From positions 806,001 through 870,000 of the forward strand of contig NZ_RDSM01000003.1 in assembly GCF_004115155.1 (NCBI RefSeq): a stretch of 64,000 nucleotides of DNA, read 5' to 3'. Positions 34,819-43,472 of this stretch are shown piece after piece (the first letter of the stretch is position 1; every line of letters starts with the position of its first letter). The notes under the pieces were generated by a model. That model searched no databases. It was not told where the DNA came from and saw nothing but the letters and a program-made list of their open reading frames with translations. The stretch comes from Granulicella sibirica (GTDB lineage Bacteria > Acidobacteriota > Terriglobia > Terriglobales > Acidobacteriaceae). The position numbers and the translations under genes were made by a program.

Positions 34819-36042
34819 ATGCGGGTTGGACTGATGACGCGGGAGTATCCGCCAAACGTTTACGGCGGGGCCGGGGTTCATGTCGAGTACCTGAGCCGCG
34901 AGATGGCGAAACTCATCGAAGTGGAGGTCCACGCGTGGGGCAAGCAGGACATGGATACCGGCGTCCTGAAGGTCATTGGTGAGGAGCCTTGGTCGGCTAT
35001 CAGCGAAGGGACGACGGCCAAGTTCAAGGCGTCGCTCGAGGCGCTCTCGCTGAACCTGCTGCAGATGACTTCGCTGGGCAAGATCGACGTCGTCCATACG
35101 CATACCTGGTATGTGTCGATGGCGGGTTTCTGGGCCAAAAAGCTTTTCGGGATTCCGTTCGTGCTGACGACGCACTCGCTTGAGCCGCTGCGGGCTTGGA
35201 AGGCCGAGCAGCTCGGTTCGGGCTACCAGATGAGCTCGTGGATGGAGCGGACCGCTATCCTCGATGCGGATGCCGTCATTGCTGTCTCACATGGGACGAA
35301 GGCTGACATCATCAAGGCTTACCCGGATGTTTCCCCTGAGAAAATTCACGTGATCTACAACGGGATCGACCTTGATGAGTATCAGAAGACGGCTTCGACC
35401 GCGTCGCTGACGAAGTACGGGATCGACCCTGCCAAGCCTTACGTGCTGTTTGTGGGAAGGATCACGCGTCAGAAGGGCGTCACCCATCTGGTGGATGCGA
35501 TCAAGTACATGCCGGCGGATGTGCAGGTTGTCCTGTGCGCGGGTGCGCCGGACACGCCGGAGATTGCCGCGGAGATGCGCGCCAAGGTCGAGACCGCGCG
35601 GGAGCAGAACCCGAACATCTTCTGGATCGAGCAGATGGTGACAAAGCCGGAGACGATTGAGCTTTACAGTCACTGCGCGGTCTTCTGCTGCCCTTCGGTG
35701 TACGAACCGTTCGGGATTATCAACCTTGAAGCGATGGCCTGCCGGGCTCCCGTGGTTGCGAGTGCGACCGGGGGCATCCTGGAGGTCGTCGTCGAGAACG
35801 AAACGGGGTACCTCGTTCCGTTCGAGGCTGATCCGGTGACTACGTTCCCGTCGAACCCGGAACAGTTCTCAAAGGATCTGGCCGCGAAGGTCACGGCTGT
35901 TCTCGAGGATCCGGCGAAGGCGAAGGCGTTCGGCGAGGCGGGACGGCGGCGCGTTGAAGATACGTTTGCCTGGTCGGCGATTGCTACCCAGACTGTTGCG
36001 CTCTATCGGTCGCTGCTGGCGGAGATGGCCGAGAAGAAATAG
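34819..36042 (+). CDS. GT4-type glycogen synthase / maltose-1-phosphate synthase-like glycosyltransferase
   Basis: 407 residues, GT-B fold. MTREYPPNVYGGAGVHVEYL is the N-terminal nucleotide-sugar loop, VHTHTWY and TTHSLEPLRAWK follow, and the C-terminal half has YVLFVGRITRQKGV and CPSVYEPFGIINLEAMAC with the two donor-binding Glu. This is the actinobacterial-type glgA group (GT4), which makes alpha-1,4-glucan or maltose-1-phosphate from ADP-glucose. A pgm gene lies 3.5 kb away. AAAGGGAG precedes the ATG. The next gene starts nine bases after the stop. Confidence 0.92.
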   Translation: MRVGLMTREYPPNVYGGAGVHVEYLSREMAKLIEVEVHAWGKQDMDTGVLKVIGEEPWSAISEGTTAKFKASLEALSLNLLQMTSLGKIDVVHTHTWYVSMAGFWAKKLFGIPFVLTTHSLEPLRAWKAEQLGSGYQMSSWMERTAILDADAVIAVSHGTKADIIKAYPDVSPEKIHVIYNGIDLDEYQKTASTASLTKYGIDPAKPYVLFVGRITRQKGVTHLVDAIKYMPADVQVVLCAGAPDTPEIAAEMRAKVETAREQNPNIFWIEQMVTKPETIELYSHCAVFCCPSVYEPFGIINLEAMACRAPVVASATGGILEVVVENETGYLVPFEADPVTTFPSNPEQFSKDLAAKVTAVLEDPAKAKAFGEAGRRRVEDTFAWSAIATQTVALYRSLLAEMAEKK

Positions 36043-36051
36043 TCTTTTGCG

Positions 36052-37989
36052 ATGAGGGAACGGCGGTGTATCCGGTTTGCGTTTGTACTGTGCGTGGGGA
36101 TTGGGTCCAGCCTGGGGGCTTTGGCCCAGGGACCATCCCCGGCTCGACGGATGGCGGATACCGTCGTTGCCAAGTGGCCGAAGGCGTATCTGCCTTCGCT
36201 CAACACGCCCGGGAAATGGACGTATGAAGAGGGTGTGCTGCTCGACGGGATGACGGCCGAATGGCGCGTCACTGGCGATCGCAGATACTTCGAGTACCTC
36301 AAGGGAACGATCGACCCGCATATCGACGGCGATGCGACGGGTGCGGTTCCGATTATTGGGTATCCCGCTGACCAGCACTCGCTCGACAACATCAAGACGG
36401 GCCAGTCGCTGCTGACGCTCTACCGTGTGACGCTCCAACCGAAGTACTACCGCGCGGCAAAGTATGTTCGCGACCAGCTTCGGGAGCAGAAGCGTACGCC
36501 AAGTGGAGGCTTCTGGCACAAGGACATCTATCCCAACCAGGTTTGGCTGGACGGCGCGTACATGGCGGGGCCGTTCCTCGCGGAGTACGGCGCGACCTTT
36601 CACGAATCCGAGGCATTCGATGAGGCGGTTGGCGAACTCATCCTGATGGACTCGAAGATGCGCGACCCGAAGACCGGGTTGATGCGTCATGGATGGGATG
36701 AGTCGAAGCAGATGCCGTGGGCCGACCCCGTGACGGGTCTGAGTCCCGAGGTGTGGGCACGTGCGATGGGCTGGTACGCGATGGCGCTGGTCGATGTGCT
36801 GGAGTGGCTGCCGGAAGACTATCCTCGGAGGCCAGCTTTGCTGGCTGCGCTCAACCGGACGGCGCAGGCGATCACGAAGTACCAGGATTCTACGACAGGG
36901 CTTTGGTACCAGGTCGTCGATAAGCAAGCGCAGCCGGGGAATTACTTCGAGCAGTCGGCCAGTTCGATGTTTGTTTATGCGCTCGCCAAGGGAGCGCGGC
37001 TTGGGTATCTTCCGCAAAACGACGAGGCGAACGCGAGGAAGGGCTGGGCTGGGATCCAAAAGAAGTTTGTGACTTCCGGAGCGGATGGGCTGGTCTCTTT
37101 GGGCGGAACGGTGAAGGTCGGCGGTTTGGGTGGGAAGCCGTATCGCTCCGGCACGTTTGATTACTACGTTCATGAGCCCGTGATTGCTGACGACGCCAAG
37201 GGCATCGGGGCTTACCTGCTTGCGGGCAGCGAGATGGAGCAGGCGGACACTGAGGCAAAGGCGCAGGGAAAAACGGTGCTCGTGGACGCGTGGTTCAACT
37301 CGCAGACGCGCACCAACGCTGCTGGGCAGACGGAACTCTTTCACTACAAGTGGGACGACGATTCGAACAACGGCTTTTCATTCTTTGGGCGCATGTTTCA
37401 GCGCTACGGCATGAGGCTCGCCGAGCAGAAGACGGCGCCAACGCCTGCCGATCTCAAGCGGGTGAGCATTTATATCTTCGCGTCACCCGACATTCCATCC
37501 AAGAATCCGCGCCCGAGCTACATGGACCCCAAGACGGTTGAGGTTGTCGCGGACTGGGTGAAGGCGGGCGGCGTACTCGTCCTGATGCAGAACGACGGGC
37601 CGAACGCGGAGTTCGAGCACTTCGACGCGCTGGGTGACCGGTTCGGGATCCACTTCAATCCGGTCCTGCGCAATCACGTCCTGACGGAAGACAAGACCCC
37701 GGGGCTCCTCACGATTCCGGCAGGCGCGGGAGGGATCTTCGAGCGGGAGCACCACACCTACATGAAGGACACGTGCACCATCACCGTCTCCGGCGCGGCG
37801 AAGGCGGCGCTGACGGACAAAGGCGATGTCATGATGGCAACCGTGCGGTACGGGAAGGGAATCGTGTACGCAGTGGTCGACCCATGGCTCTATAACGAGT
37901 ACACGGACGGAAGAAACCTCACCCCATCGATCGACACCTTCGCTGCGGGGCTGGATCTTGTCCACTGGCTTGCAGGTGAGGCGAAGTAA
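36052..37989 (+). CDS. GH88/GH105 unsaturated rhamnogalacturonyl hydrolase with C-terminal GATase-like domain
   Basis: 645 residues: signal peptide about 1-26, then an alpha6/alpha6 barrel (about 30-400) with DQHSLDNIKTGQSL, VWLDGAYMAGPFLAEYG (Asp167, equivalent to the catalytic Asp of YteR) and ARAMGWYAMALVDVLEWLP. Such enzymes remove the unsaturated uronic acid left by pectin lyases. Residues about 410-645 form a second domain (VSIYIFASPDIPSKNP, VADWVKAGGVLVLMQND, MMATVRYGKGIVYAVVDPWLYNEY) like the DUF4350/GATase1 fold. With the tandem SGNH esterase it points to pectin use. It is closely coupled to the upstream glycosyltransferase, and convergent with the Hpt gene with no spacer. Confidence 0.9.
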   Translation: MRERRCIRFAFVLCVGIGSSLGALAQGPSPARRMADTVVAKWPKAYLPSLNTPGKWTYEEGVLLDGMTAEWRVTGDRRYFEYLKGTIDPHIDGDATGAVPIIGYPADQHSLDNIKTGQSLLTLYRVTLQPKYYRAAKYVRDQLREQKRTPSGGFWHKDIYPNQVWLDGAYMAGPFLAEYGATFHESEAFDEAVGELILMDSKMRDPKTGLMRHGWDESKQMPWADPVTGLSPEVWARAMGWYAMALVDVLEWLPEDYPRRPALLAALNRTAQAITKYQDSTTGLWYQVVDKQAQPGNYFEQSASSMFVYALAKGARLGYLPQNDEANARKGWAGIQKKFVTSGADGLVSLGGTVKVGGLGGKPYRSGTFDYYVHEPVIADDAKGIGAYLLAGSEMEQADTEAKAQGKTVLVDAWFNSQTRTNAAGQTELFHYKWDDDSNNGFSFFGRMFQRYGMRLAEQKTAPTPADLKRVSIYIFASPDIPSKNPRPSYMDPKTVEVVADWVKAGGVLVLMQNDGPNAEFEHFDALGDRFGIHFNPVLRNHVLTEDKTPGLLTIPAGAGGIFEREHHTYMKDTCTITVSGAAKAALTDKGDVMMATVRYGKGIVYAVVDPWLYNEYTDGRNLTPSIDTFAAGLDLVHWLAGEAK

Positions 37990-38442
37990 TCAGTCGGCGA
38001 TGCGTTCGAGCGAGAGCGAATCGCGAAGATCGTTCGCCAGGAGACGCAATCGTGCGGGGTCGGGCGCGGAACCGTCTTCCGGGGAGAGCGCTTCCTCCAT
38101 GAGCCTCGCCAGCCGCGTACCTTCCGTGTAACCGAAGGTGCCGAGCGCGCCTGCAAGTTTGTGAGCCGTACCGGCCGCCTCAAAGCGCATTGCCTCGGTG
38201 ATCTCGCCGGCTTCGGCTGCCGCGGCGACCGTATTGAAGGAATCGAGACGTGATCGGAGGACAGGAAGGTTTTTCTGCCAGAGCTTCCGCAGCATCAGCG
38301 CCATGTTTTCCAACTGCGCGGAGGGCTTGGAAGGGGGGGGAGGGGAAGATGGTGCAGGGGCTCTGTCTGGCGGCAATGATTGCGACGCTCCAGACTCAGG
38401 AGTACCGCGGGAGCCAGACTCTTTTTCTGCTTCGAAAGGCAT
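37990..38442 (-). CDS. Histidine phosphotransfer (Hpt) domain protein
   Basis: 150 residues from the ATG at 38440-38442; an ATG at 38508 would overlap the receiver gene. Residues 11-40 are a Pro/Ser-rich linker. The C-terminal helical bundle has AAGTAHKLAGALGTFGY with phospho-acceptor His94, the Hpt signature. It should pass phosphate from the receiver of the hybrid kinase to another receiver. It lies downstream of a single-receiver gene and a hybrid kinase, all on the minus strand, so the three probably form one multistep phosphorelay. Confidence 0.85.
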   Translation of the reverse strand: MPFEAEKESGSRGTPESGASQSLPPDRAPAPSSPPPPSKPSAQLENMALMLRKLWQKNLPVLRSRLDSFNTVAAAAEAGEITEAMRFEAAGTAHKLAGALGTFGYTEGTRLARLMEEALSPEDGSAPDPARLRLLANDLRDSLSLERIAD

Positions 38443-38473
38443 TAGTCGGAGCCTGGGAAGGGATGGCGCGCCT

Positions 38474-38866
38474 CTAGAGTGCCAGCGGTTCTTTCCAGCC
38501 AAGAACATCAGCTATCTGGCTGGCAAGCGTAAGAGGATCGAATGGCTTGAACAATACAGCAGAGAAGCCGAGTCCCGCAAATCTGCGCTGATCGACGCCC
38601 TGAACCTTCGCGGTGAGGAGAAGCACCGGGATTCCCGCAACTCCCGGGGTCACCTGCATCTTGCGGAATGTCGTCGGCCCATCCATTTCGGGCATCATGA
38701 CATCCATCAGGATGGCTTCCGGCTTTGGATCGGACTCGACCGCCATCCGGATGCCCTCCGCGCCTGAAGAGGCGGTCGTAATCGACCACCCGGCCGTCGC
38801 CTCGAGGGAGAGTGCGGCTACTTCGCGAATGTCATCTTCGTCATCAATGATGAGGATTCGGCGCAT
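38474..38866 (-). CDS. Single-domain response regulator
   Basis: 130 residues, receiver only: Asp8/Asp9, phospho-acceptor Asp55 (ILMDVMMPEMDG), Thr (LLLTAK) and Lys (LFKPFDP). There is no output domain, so it acts by protein contact or as a phosphate shuttle. It sits between the hybrid kinase (88 bp upstream) and the Hpt gene (31 bp downstream). Confidence 0.93.
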   Translation of the reverse strand: MRRILIIDDEDDIREVAALSLEATAGWSITTASSGAEGIRMAVESDPKPEAILMDVMMPEMDGPTTFRKMQVTPGVAGIPVLLLTAKVQGVDQRRFAGLGFSAVLFKPFDPLTLASQIADVLGWKEPLAL

Positions 38867-38953
38867 ATTACGATTCTCTCACGCATTTGCCAGATATGTG
38901 TGTTCCGTGCGCTGCATATTGTCTTAGATTGGCGCGAAGAAGATGGTTCTTTG

Positions 38954-40426
38954 TCAGCCCAGGCGCAATACCCGGCCAAGCTCCGAGAACAGGAAGTTCT
39001 CATTGAAGGGCTTCTGCACCCATCCCTGCGCTTCGTTTTCCATCGCGGGGCGTTCGCTGGAGGAGAGCACCGACAGGATAACGACTGGGATCTTCGCGGT
39101 CACGGGACTGTCCTTGAGCCTCTGAAGGGTCTCCCACCCGTTAAGACCGTTCGGCATGTAAAGGTCGAGAAGGATCGCGCTCAGCTTCTGGCGCGACGCG
39201 ATTTCAAGGGCCTGCTCACCGGTGGAGGTCTCCAGCACGGTATAGCCGCGCCGCCGCAAGTGCTCGGTCACCACCGTGCGGATTCCCGGGTCGTCATCGC
39301 AGACAAGAACCGCTCCGGCGTCACGTCCAGGAGCAGGGCTGAGGGGTTGCGGCACCTTCCCGGGAATACGGTCCGTCGAACGATTGCTGCGGGGAAGGTC
39401 AACGCACAGGCTCGCGCCGACAGTCGGGTTCCGCTGCGCCCAGATTGCGCCGCCGTGCTGCTGGATGATGCTGCGGCAGATGGCCAGACCGAGGCCGGTA
39501 CCGCCCTTCTCGCGGGCGTCGGTCGCGTCAACCTGCTGGAACCGATCAAAGACCGTCTCCAGCTTGTCCTGCGGAATGCCTCGGCCCTCGTCGCTTACGC
39601 GAAGCTGGAGGAGATCAGGGGACGCCTCGACATAGATCGTGACCGTCGTATTCGGCGGCGAGAACTTGATGGAGTTCGAGAGGAGATTGAGGAGCACCTG
39701 GAGGATACGGTCGGATTCGCCGTCGAAATAGAGGGGAATAGGCCCTCCGGAATCGCGGCCCCGACGACGCTCCCCATCGCCTCTGCGTTCCTCACGGCGG
39801 CGCTCCAGATACGGCGTGCCCGGGCGTTGCCGCCCTTCTGTGTTGCCATCGAGGACGACGGGAGTGACTTCCGCCGGTTCCGATTCTGGTGCGACGGGAG
39901 CAGGAAGAGAGTTGGCCGGTGGCGAATAGACGAGCTTGACGCCGGCGGCATCCGCCATTGGCGACATCGTTTCCATCGCCTGCGTAACCAGATCGCCCAG
40001 GAGGCATCGCTGCAACTGCAGAGGCGCCCGGCCTGATTCCAACCGTTCCAGGTCGAGGATATCGTTTACCAAGCGGATCAGCCGGTCCGTGTTGGTGATC
40101 GCGATCCTCAGCAGTTTGTTTGCTTTGGCATCGACCGAACCCATCAGACCCGCGGAGAGGAGGCCGAGTGCGCCGCGAATGCTGGTGAGTGGGGTGCGTA
40201 GCTCATGGGAGACCGTCGAGATGAATTCGTTCCGGACTGTGTCGAGCTGCGTGCGGCGGGTGGTCTCAAGATCGTCGAGGCGCAGCTTCTCTCCCGCCTC
40301 CGCGAGTTGCGCCTTCAACGCGGCGATCCTTCTCCGGGTTCGCAGCCATGCGATGAGCAGTCCGCCGCTTGACGCGGTGAGCAGAAGCAGGGCGATGGGG
40401 CCTGAAGAATTCATCAGCGGATGCAT
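38954..40426 (-). CDS. Membrane-anchored hybrid histidine kinase
   Basis: 490 residues. One N-terminal membrane helix (about 10-27), then a coiled coil (30-60), the dimerisation domain with His74 (VSHELRTPL), an ATPase domain (LNLLSNSIKFSP, DEGRGIP, GGTGLGLAICRSIIQQHGG) and a receiver (about 372-488) with Asp421. Residues about 168-232, between the His domain and the N box, are an unusual Pro-rich then Arg/Glu-rich insertion (LERRREERRGDGERRRG). There is no periplasmic sensor domain, so the signal may be membrane-borne or come from a partner. It is probably the first gene of the phosphorelay operon. Confidence 0.92.
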   Translation of the reverse strand: MHPLMNSSGPIALLLLTASSGGLLIAWLRTRRRIAALKAQLAEAGEKLRLDDLETTRRTQLDTVRNEFISTVSHELRTPLTSIRGALGLLSAGLMGSVDAKANKLLRIAITNTDRLIRLVNDILDLERLESGRAPLQLQRCLLGDLVTQAMETMSPMADAAGVKLVYSPPANSLPAPVAPESEPAEVTPVVLDGNTEGRQRPGTPYLERRREERRGDGERRRGRDSGGPIPLYFDGESDRILQVLLNLLSNSIKFSPPNTTVTIYVEASPDLLQLRVSDEGRGIPQDKLETVFDRFQQVDATDAREKGGTGLGLAICRSIIQQHGGAIWAQRNPTVGASLCVDLPRSNRSTDRIPGKVPQPLSPAPGRDAGAVLVCDDDPGIRTVVTEHLRRRGYTVLETSTGEQALEIASRQKLSAILLDLYMPNGLNGWETLQRLKDSPVTAKIPVVILSVLSSSERPAMENEAQGWVQKPFNENFLFSELGRVLRLG

Positions 40427-40513
40427 GTGATGTTACTCCAGCTACGTCGTGCAGATGGCGAAGGAATCTCTGACGGCACCCAAAAAACCATAACCTCTTT
40501 GTAGCCACCACGA

Positions 40514-40538
40514 AAAGGCCGCCCAGATACTGGGCGGC
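40514..40538 (-). terminator. Intrinsic terminator after the deoxyhypusine synthase-like gene
   Basis: GCCGCCCAG pairs with CTGGGCGGC around a 3-nt loop; on the minus strand CCTTTTCG follows. It separates this gene from the phosphorelay operon. Confidence 0.75.
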
Positions 40539-40569
40539 GGCTTGTTCCTAAAGTAACACGAAGCTCTGG

Positions 40570-41637
40570 TTACGCGTTGACGACGGCCCGTTCGAGCACT
40601 TGCGTCCACTTTTTGCCCGTGCGCTCGGCGAAGGCCTCCTTGTGGAACGCGTAGCCGGCAATGAGGGGAAGCGCGAGCGTCGCTTCGGAGTAGACCATCT
40701 GCTCCCACACGGTATCGACCTTGCCCCAGGAACTCGCTTCCTTCAGCGTCGAGCCGGAGAGAGCGCCGTCGCGCGAGTCCGCCACCGTAATCTGAATGGC
40801 GTACTTGTGCATCGGTGCGTCGACGCCCAGAATCTCGGCCGCGACGACGATATCCTGGGCGAAGTTCTTGGGGACGCCGCCGCCGATCATCAGAAGGCCG
40901 GTCGACGGGTTCTCGATCTTCAGCTTGGTGAGCTCGTAGAAGTCCTTGGCGGAGTCAATCGAGACCATGGGCTTGCCCTGGCGGGCGTGCTGGTGGGCAA
41001 CGAGGCCGAAGCCGGCGGAGCAATCCGAGAACGCGGGACAGAAGATTGGCACGTCCTTCTCGTAGGCCGCGAGGATGATCGAATCGTTGTTCCCCTCGGC
41101 GGGGGTGCGACCGTTCTCGACGAGATAGGCTCCCATCGCGCGGATAAACTCGCGCGAGCTGTAGGGGCGGTGCTCGAGGGAGTTCGTGATCTTCTCCGTG
41201 GTGGCGTCGCACTCACGCAGCTCTTCCTCGTCGATGAACGTGTCGTAGATGCGGTCGATCATCAATTCACGCAGGACGCCGTCTTCGTTGCCGTACTTGT
41301 ACTGATCGCTGGCGATGTAGTGCCGGTAGCCCAGCGCCTCGAAGAAGTCCTGGTCGACGATGTTCGCGCCGGTCGAAACGATGGCGTCGACCATGTTGTT
41401 GCGGATGAGGTCGACGAAGACCTTCTGGAGGCCGGCCGAGATCAGCGAGCCGGCGAGGCAGAGGATGACGCCGCAGTCGGTATCGCGCAGCATCATGTCG
41501 TAGATGCTGGCCGCACGCGCCGTATCGCGGGAGGAGAAGGCCATGGAGGCCATGGCGTCGACCAGCGGAACGACGTTGTGCTGCTTGATATCAATGTGCT
41601 GGATCTGGGCGGCGAGAAGTTCTTTTTTCGTAGGCAT
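40570..41637 (-). CDS. Deoxyhypusine synthase-like protein
   Basis: 355 residues from the ATG at 41635-41637 (AAAGGG just upstream). The Rossmann-like core with CLAGSLISAGL, VSTGANIVDQDFFEALG, EGNNDSIILAAYEKDVPIFCPAFSDCSAGFGL and IGGGVPKNFAQDI is that of deoxyhypusine synthase. Lys306 in SSWGKV matches the Lys that carries the aminobutyl intermediate in the eukaryotic enzyme. Bacteria have EF-P and not eIF5A, so the acceptor must differ: a polyamine (homospermidine or spermidine-type synthesis) is the likeliest product. There is no polyamine gene next to it. It is monocistronic, with its own terminator. Confidence 0.9.
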   Translation of the reverse strand: MPTKKELLAAQIQHIDIKQHNVVPLVDAMASMAFSSRDTARAASIYDMMLRDTDCGVILCLAGSLISAGLQKVFVDLIRNNMVDAIVSTGANIVDQDFFEALGYRHYIASDQYKYGNEDGVLRELMIDRIYDTFIDEEELRECDATTEKITNSLEHRPYSSREFIRAMGAYLVENGRTPAEGNNDSIILAAYEKDVPIFCPAFSDCSAGFGLVAHQHARQGKPMVSIDSAKDFYELTKLKIENPSTGLLMIGGGVPKNFAQDIVVAAEILGVDAPMHKYAIQITVADSRDGALSGSTLKEASSWGKVDTVWEQMVYSEATLALPLIAGYAFHKEAFAERTGKKWTQVLERAVVNA

Positions 41638-41723
41638 ATCCCTTTTAGGATACCAAGCCTGTTCCGGGAAATGCTGATTTTCGGTGAATTTCACCGGACG
41701 TTCCGCGCTGCGTTTCCTCCTTG

Positions 41724-42614
41724 CTATGACCTCAGAAAGGCCTGGACGGCGGCGTCGAAGGCCGCAGGCTGGTCATACATGATGAAGTGCCGCGAGTTGT
41801 CGATCCGAGTGATCTTCAGGTTGGGCGTTCCGCTGTAGGCCGTGGTGTAGAGCGCGGTTACGGTAGCCGCATCGGGCTGTCTGGCCGGGTCTACGGGGTA
41901 GAGAAGCGTCATCGGCGTTTTCATCGCAGATAGCGTGGGCCGGATGTCGGTTGCCAGGTCCTCAAGCATGGCGTTCACGAAGACTGTTCGGTCGGAGGCA
42001 ATTGAGCTGGTGGTGACGAGCTTCGCGCCTTCCGGCGATTTCACCATCGCGCTGACGATGGCCGGTTGCATCGCGGCGAACTGGTCGGCGGGCATGGCCA
42101 GCATCTGCGCCGCCATGGCCTGCGCCTGCGGCTTTACCAACTCGACCGTCGCGACCGGGTTGAAGACGAGACCGTAAAAGGGGAGGGTGTCGACGATGAG
42201 CATCTTCGACACGTCTTCCGGGTGAGCCTGGGCGAGCATCATGGCCAGCAGACCGCCGAGCGAATGGCCAATGACGGCGGGATGAAGGTGATTGGCGACG
42301 ATGTACTGGTGCAACTCTTCGACGACGGGTTCAAGGATTGGGCCGGTCGCGTTCGGTCCGGCAGGCGCACCGGCGAATCCGTCGATCTGAACGAGGTGCA
42401 GGCGGTACGAGGAAACGAGCAGTTTCGCCTCGTCCGCGTAGACCGCCTTCGAACTTGCGAGGCCGGGGATCAGAAGCACATCCGGACCTTTGCCTGCGGG
42501 CAGGCCCTGGACTTCGACGGTAAGACGCGTGGGCTGCTGGGCGCGGAGCGCGAGAACGGTTCCGAGAAGAAACAGGATGAGGGCAAATGCTCTGTAAAGA
42601 TTGTCGCGATTCAT
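41724..42614 (-). CDS. Secreted alpha/beta hydrolase
   Basis: 296 residues. Signal peptide 1-25 (hydrophobic, ends LRAQ). Nucleophile elbow GHSLGG, oxyanion segment LLIPGLASS, acid in LLYPVDPARQ and terminal His in NSRHFIMYD, so a complete Ser-His-Asp type triad is likely. The substrate is unknown; esterase or lipase-like. It follows the XRE-membrane protein pair on the same strand, and a perfect GTGACA/TGTCAC dyad lies 88 bp upstream. Confidence 0.88.
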   Translation of the reverse strand: MNRDNLYRAFALILFLLGTVLALRAQQPTRLTVEVQGLPAGKGPDVLLIPGLASSKAVYADEAKLLVSSYRLHLVQIDGFAGAPAGPNATGPILEPVVEELHQYIVANHLHPAVIGHSLGGLLAMMLAQAHPEDVSKMLIVDTLPFYGLVFNPVATVELVKPQAQAMAAQMLAMPADQFAAMQPAIVSAMVKSPEGAKLVTTSSIASDRTVFVNAMLEDLATDIRPTLSAMKTPMTLLYPVDPARQPDAATVTALYTTAYSGTPNLKITRIDNSRHFIMYDQPAAFDAAVQAFLRS

Positions 42615-42701
42615 GGGACCTCCTGATCGTGGTGCAACGGCTGAGATCGATCCTTACAGCGCGCGGAAGCGGTGGGTAGTTGAGCGTGTCACAAAAGCGC
42701 C

Positions 42702-42715
42702 GTGACAGATGTCAC
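42702..42715. promoter_or_regulatory. Perfect 14-bp dyad, possible regulator site
   Basis: GTGACA-GA-TGTCAC. It overlaps the end of the XRE gene and lies upstream of the alpha/beta hydrolase gene, with a further GTGTCAC just beyond. It could be the operator of the neighbouring XRE protein. Confidence 0.4.
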
Positions 42716-42918
42716 CCGGATTCAGGGCCTTCTTCGAGAAAGATCGCCTCGATGGTGGTTCCGAAGAGCTTCGCCAGTCTGAACGCGAGGGGAAGCGAGG
42801 GGTCGAACTTCCCCGTCTCGATTGCGTTCACCGACTGTCGGGAGACCTCGAGCTTTTGCGCCAGATCCGCCTGGGACCAGTTCCGTTCGGCCCTCAGGAC
42901 CTTTAGCCGATTGTTCAT
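42712..42918 (-). CDS. Small XRE-family HTH transcriptional regulator
   Basis: 68 residues, all one helix-turn-helix domain (LRAERNWSQADLAQKLEVSRQSVNAIETG). This tiny type is nearly always paired with a small integral membrane protein, as here: the membrane gene lies 18 bp upstream on the same strand. It is probably a DNA-binding repressor whose activity the membrane partner influences. Confidence 0.93.
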   Translation of the reverse strand: MNNRLKVLRAERNWSQADLAQKLEVSRQSVNAIETGKFDPSLPLAFRLAKLFGTTIEAIFLEEGPESG

Positions 42919-42936
42919 GGTTCTCCTTCCCGGATG

Positions 42937-43341
42937 TTAGCGGTAGCGTAATCGCACAATGGGTGTGGCGATGCCGACGACAAACCAGAAGATCGCAAAG
43001 TCGAAGTACCGGGGGAGATGCGGGATAGAGACGTACAGCTCAAGAAAACCCAGGACGGTGGAGAGCGCGAGCGTTCCGCCGATGCCCCAGAGCATCGACT
43101 GAATGGTCACGGTCTTCTCGAACTCATCCGTCTGTTCGATCAGGTAGAGCCCTACGACGACAAGAACGGCGAGGAGAGGAATCGCGGGTAAGACCGCGAT
43201 CGTGTATGCGATCGCTCCACCCGGATGCTGATGGCGGAAGATCCAGGTTGAGAGAAAGATGAGGACGACGTAGACTGCCATCGCTGAGAAGAATCGAAAC
43301 ATGTACCGTTTCATTGCTAAGGTTTGCGGAAAGCAGCTCAT
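42937..43341 (-). CDS. Small integral membrane protein paired with the XRE regulator
   Basis: 134 residues and four hydrophobic helices (about 18-35, 43-66, 83-101, 112-128), with a conserved-looking charged turn EQTDEFEKTVTIQSM between helices 2 and 3. The start at 43341 has AAGGAG at good spacing. The pairing with a small XRE gene is common, but the function of the membrane protein is not known to me. Confidence 0.8.
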   Translation of the reverse strand: MSCFPQTLAMKRYMFRFFSAMAVYVVLIFLSTWIFRHQHPGGAIAYTIAVLPAIPLLAVLVVVGLYLIEQTDEFEKTVTIQSMLWGIGGTLALSTVLGFLELYVSIPHLPRYFDFAIFWFVVGIATPIVRLRYR

Positions 43342-43472
43342 GATTGGTCTCCTTTACTGAAAGACAAGTAAACATTACATTGGAGATGTCTGCGGTGTCA
43401 AGTGTGCTTGTCATTCTTTGATCCCTGCCCCGAGTATTTGTCGCAAGTTCCCCTACGGGCGACAATCCCAAC

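Noticed and set aside
32942..34855. 637-codon open frame antisense to the MFS gene
   Set aside because: Arg/Pro/His-rich shadow of a strongly G/C-biased third codon position; the plus-strand MFS protein is unmistakable.
35869..37344. 491-codon frame antisense to the GH105 gene
   Set aside because: Shadow frame; signal peptide and catalytic motifs are on the plus strand.
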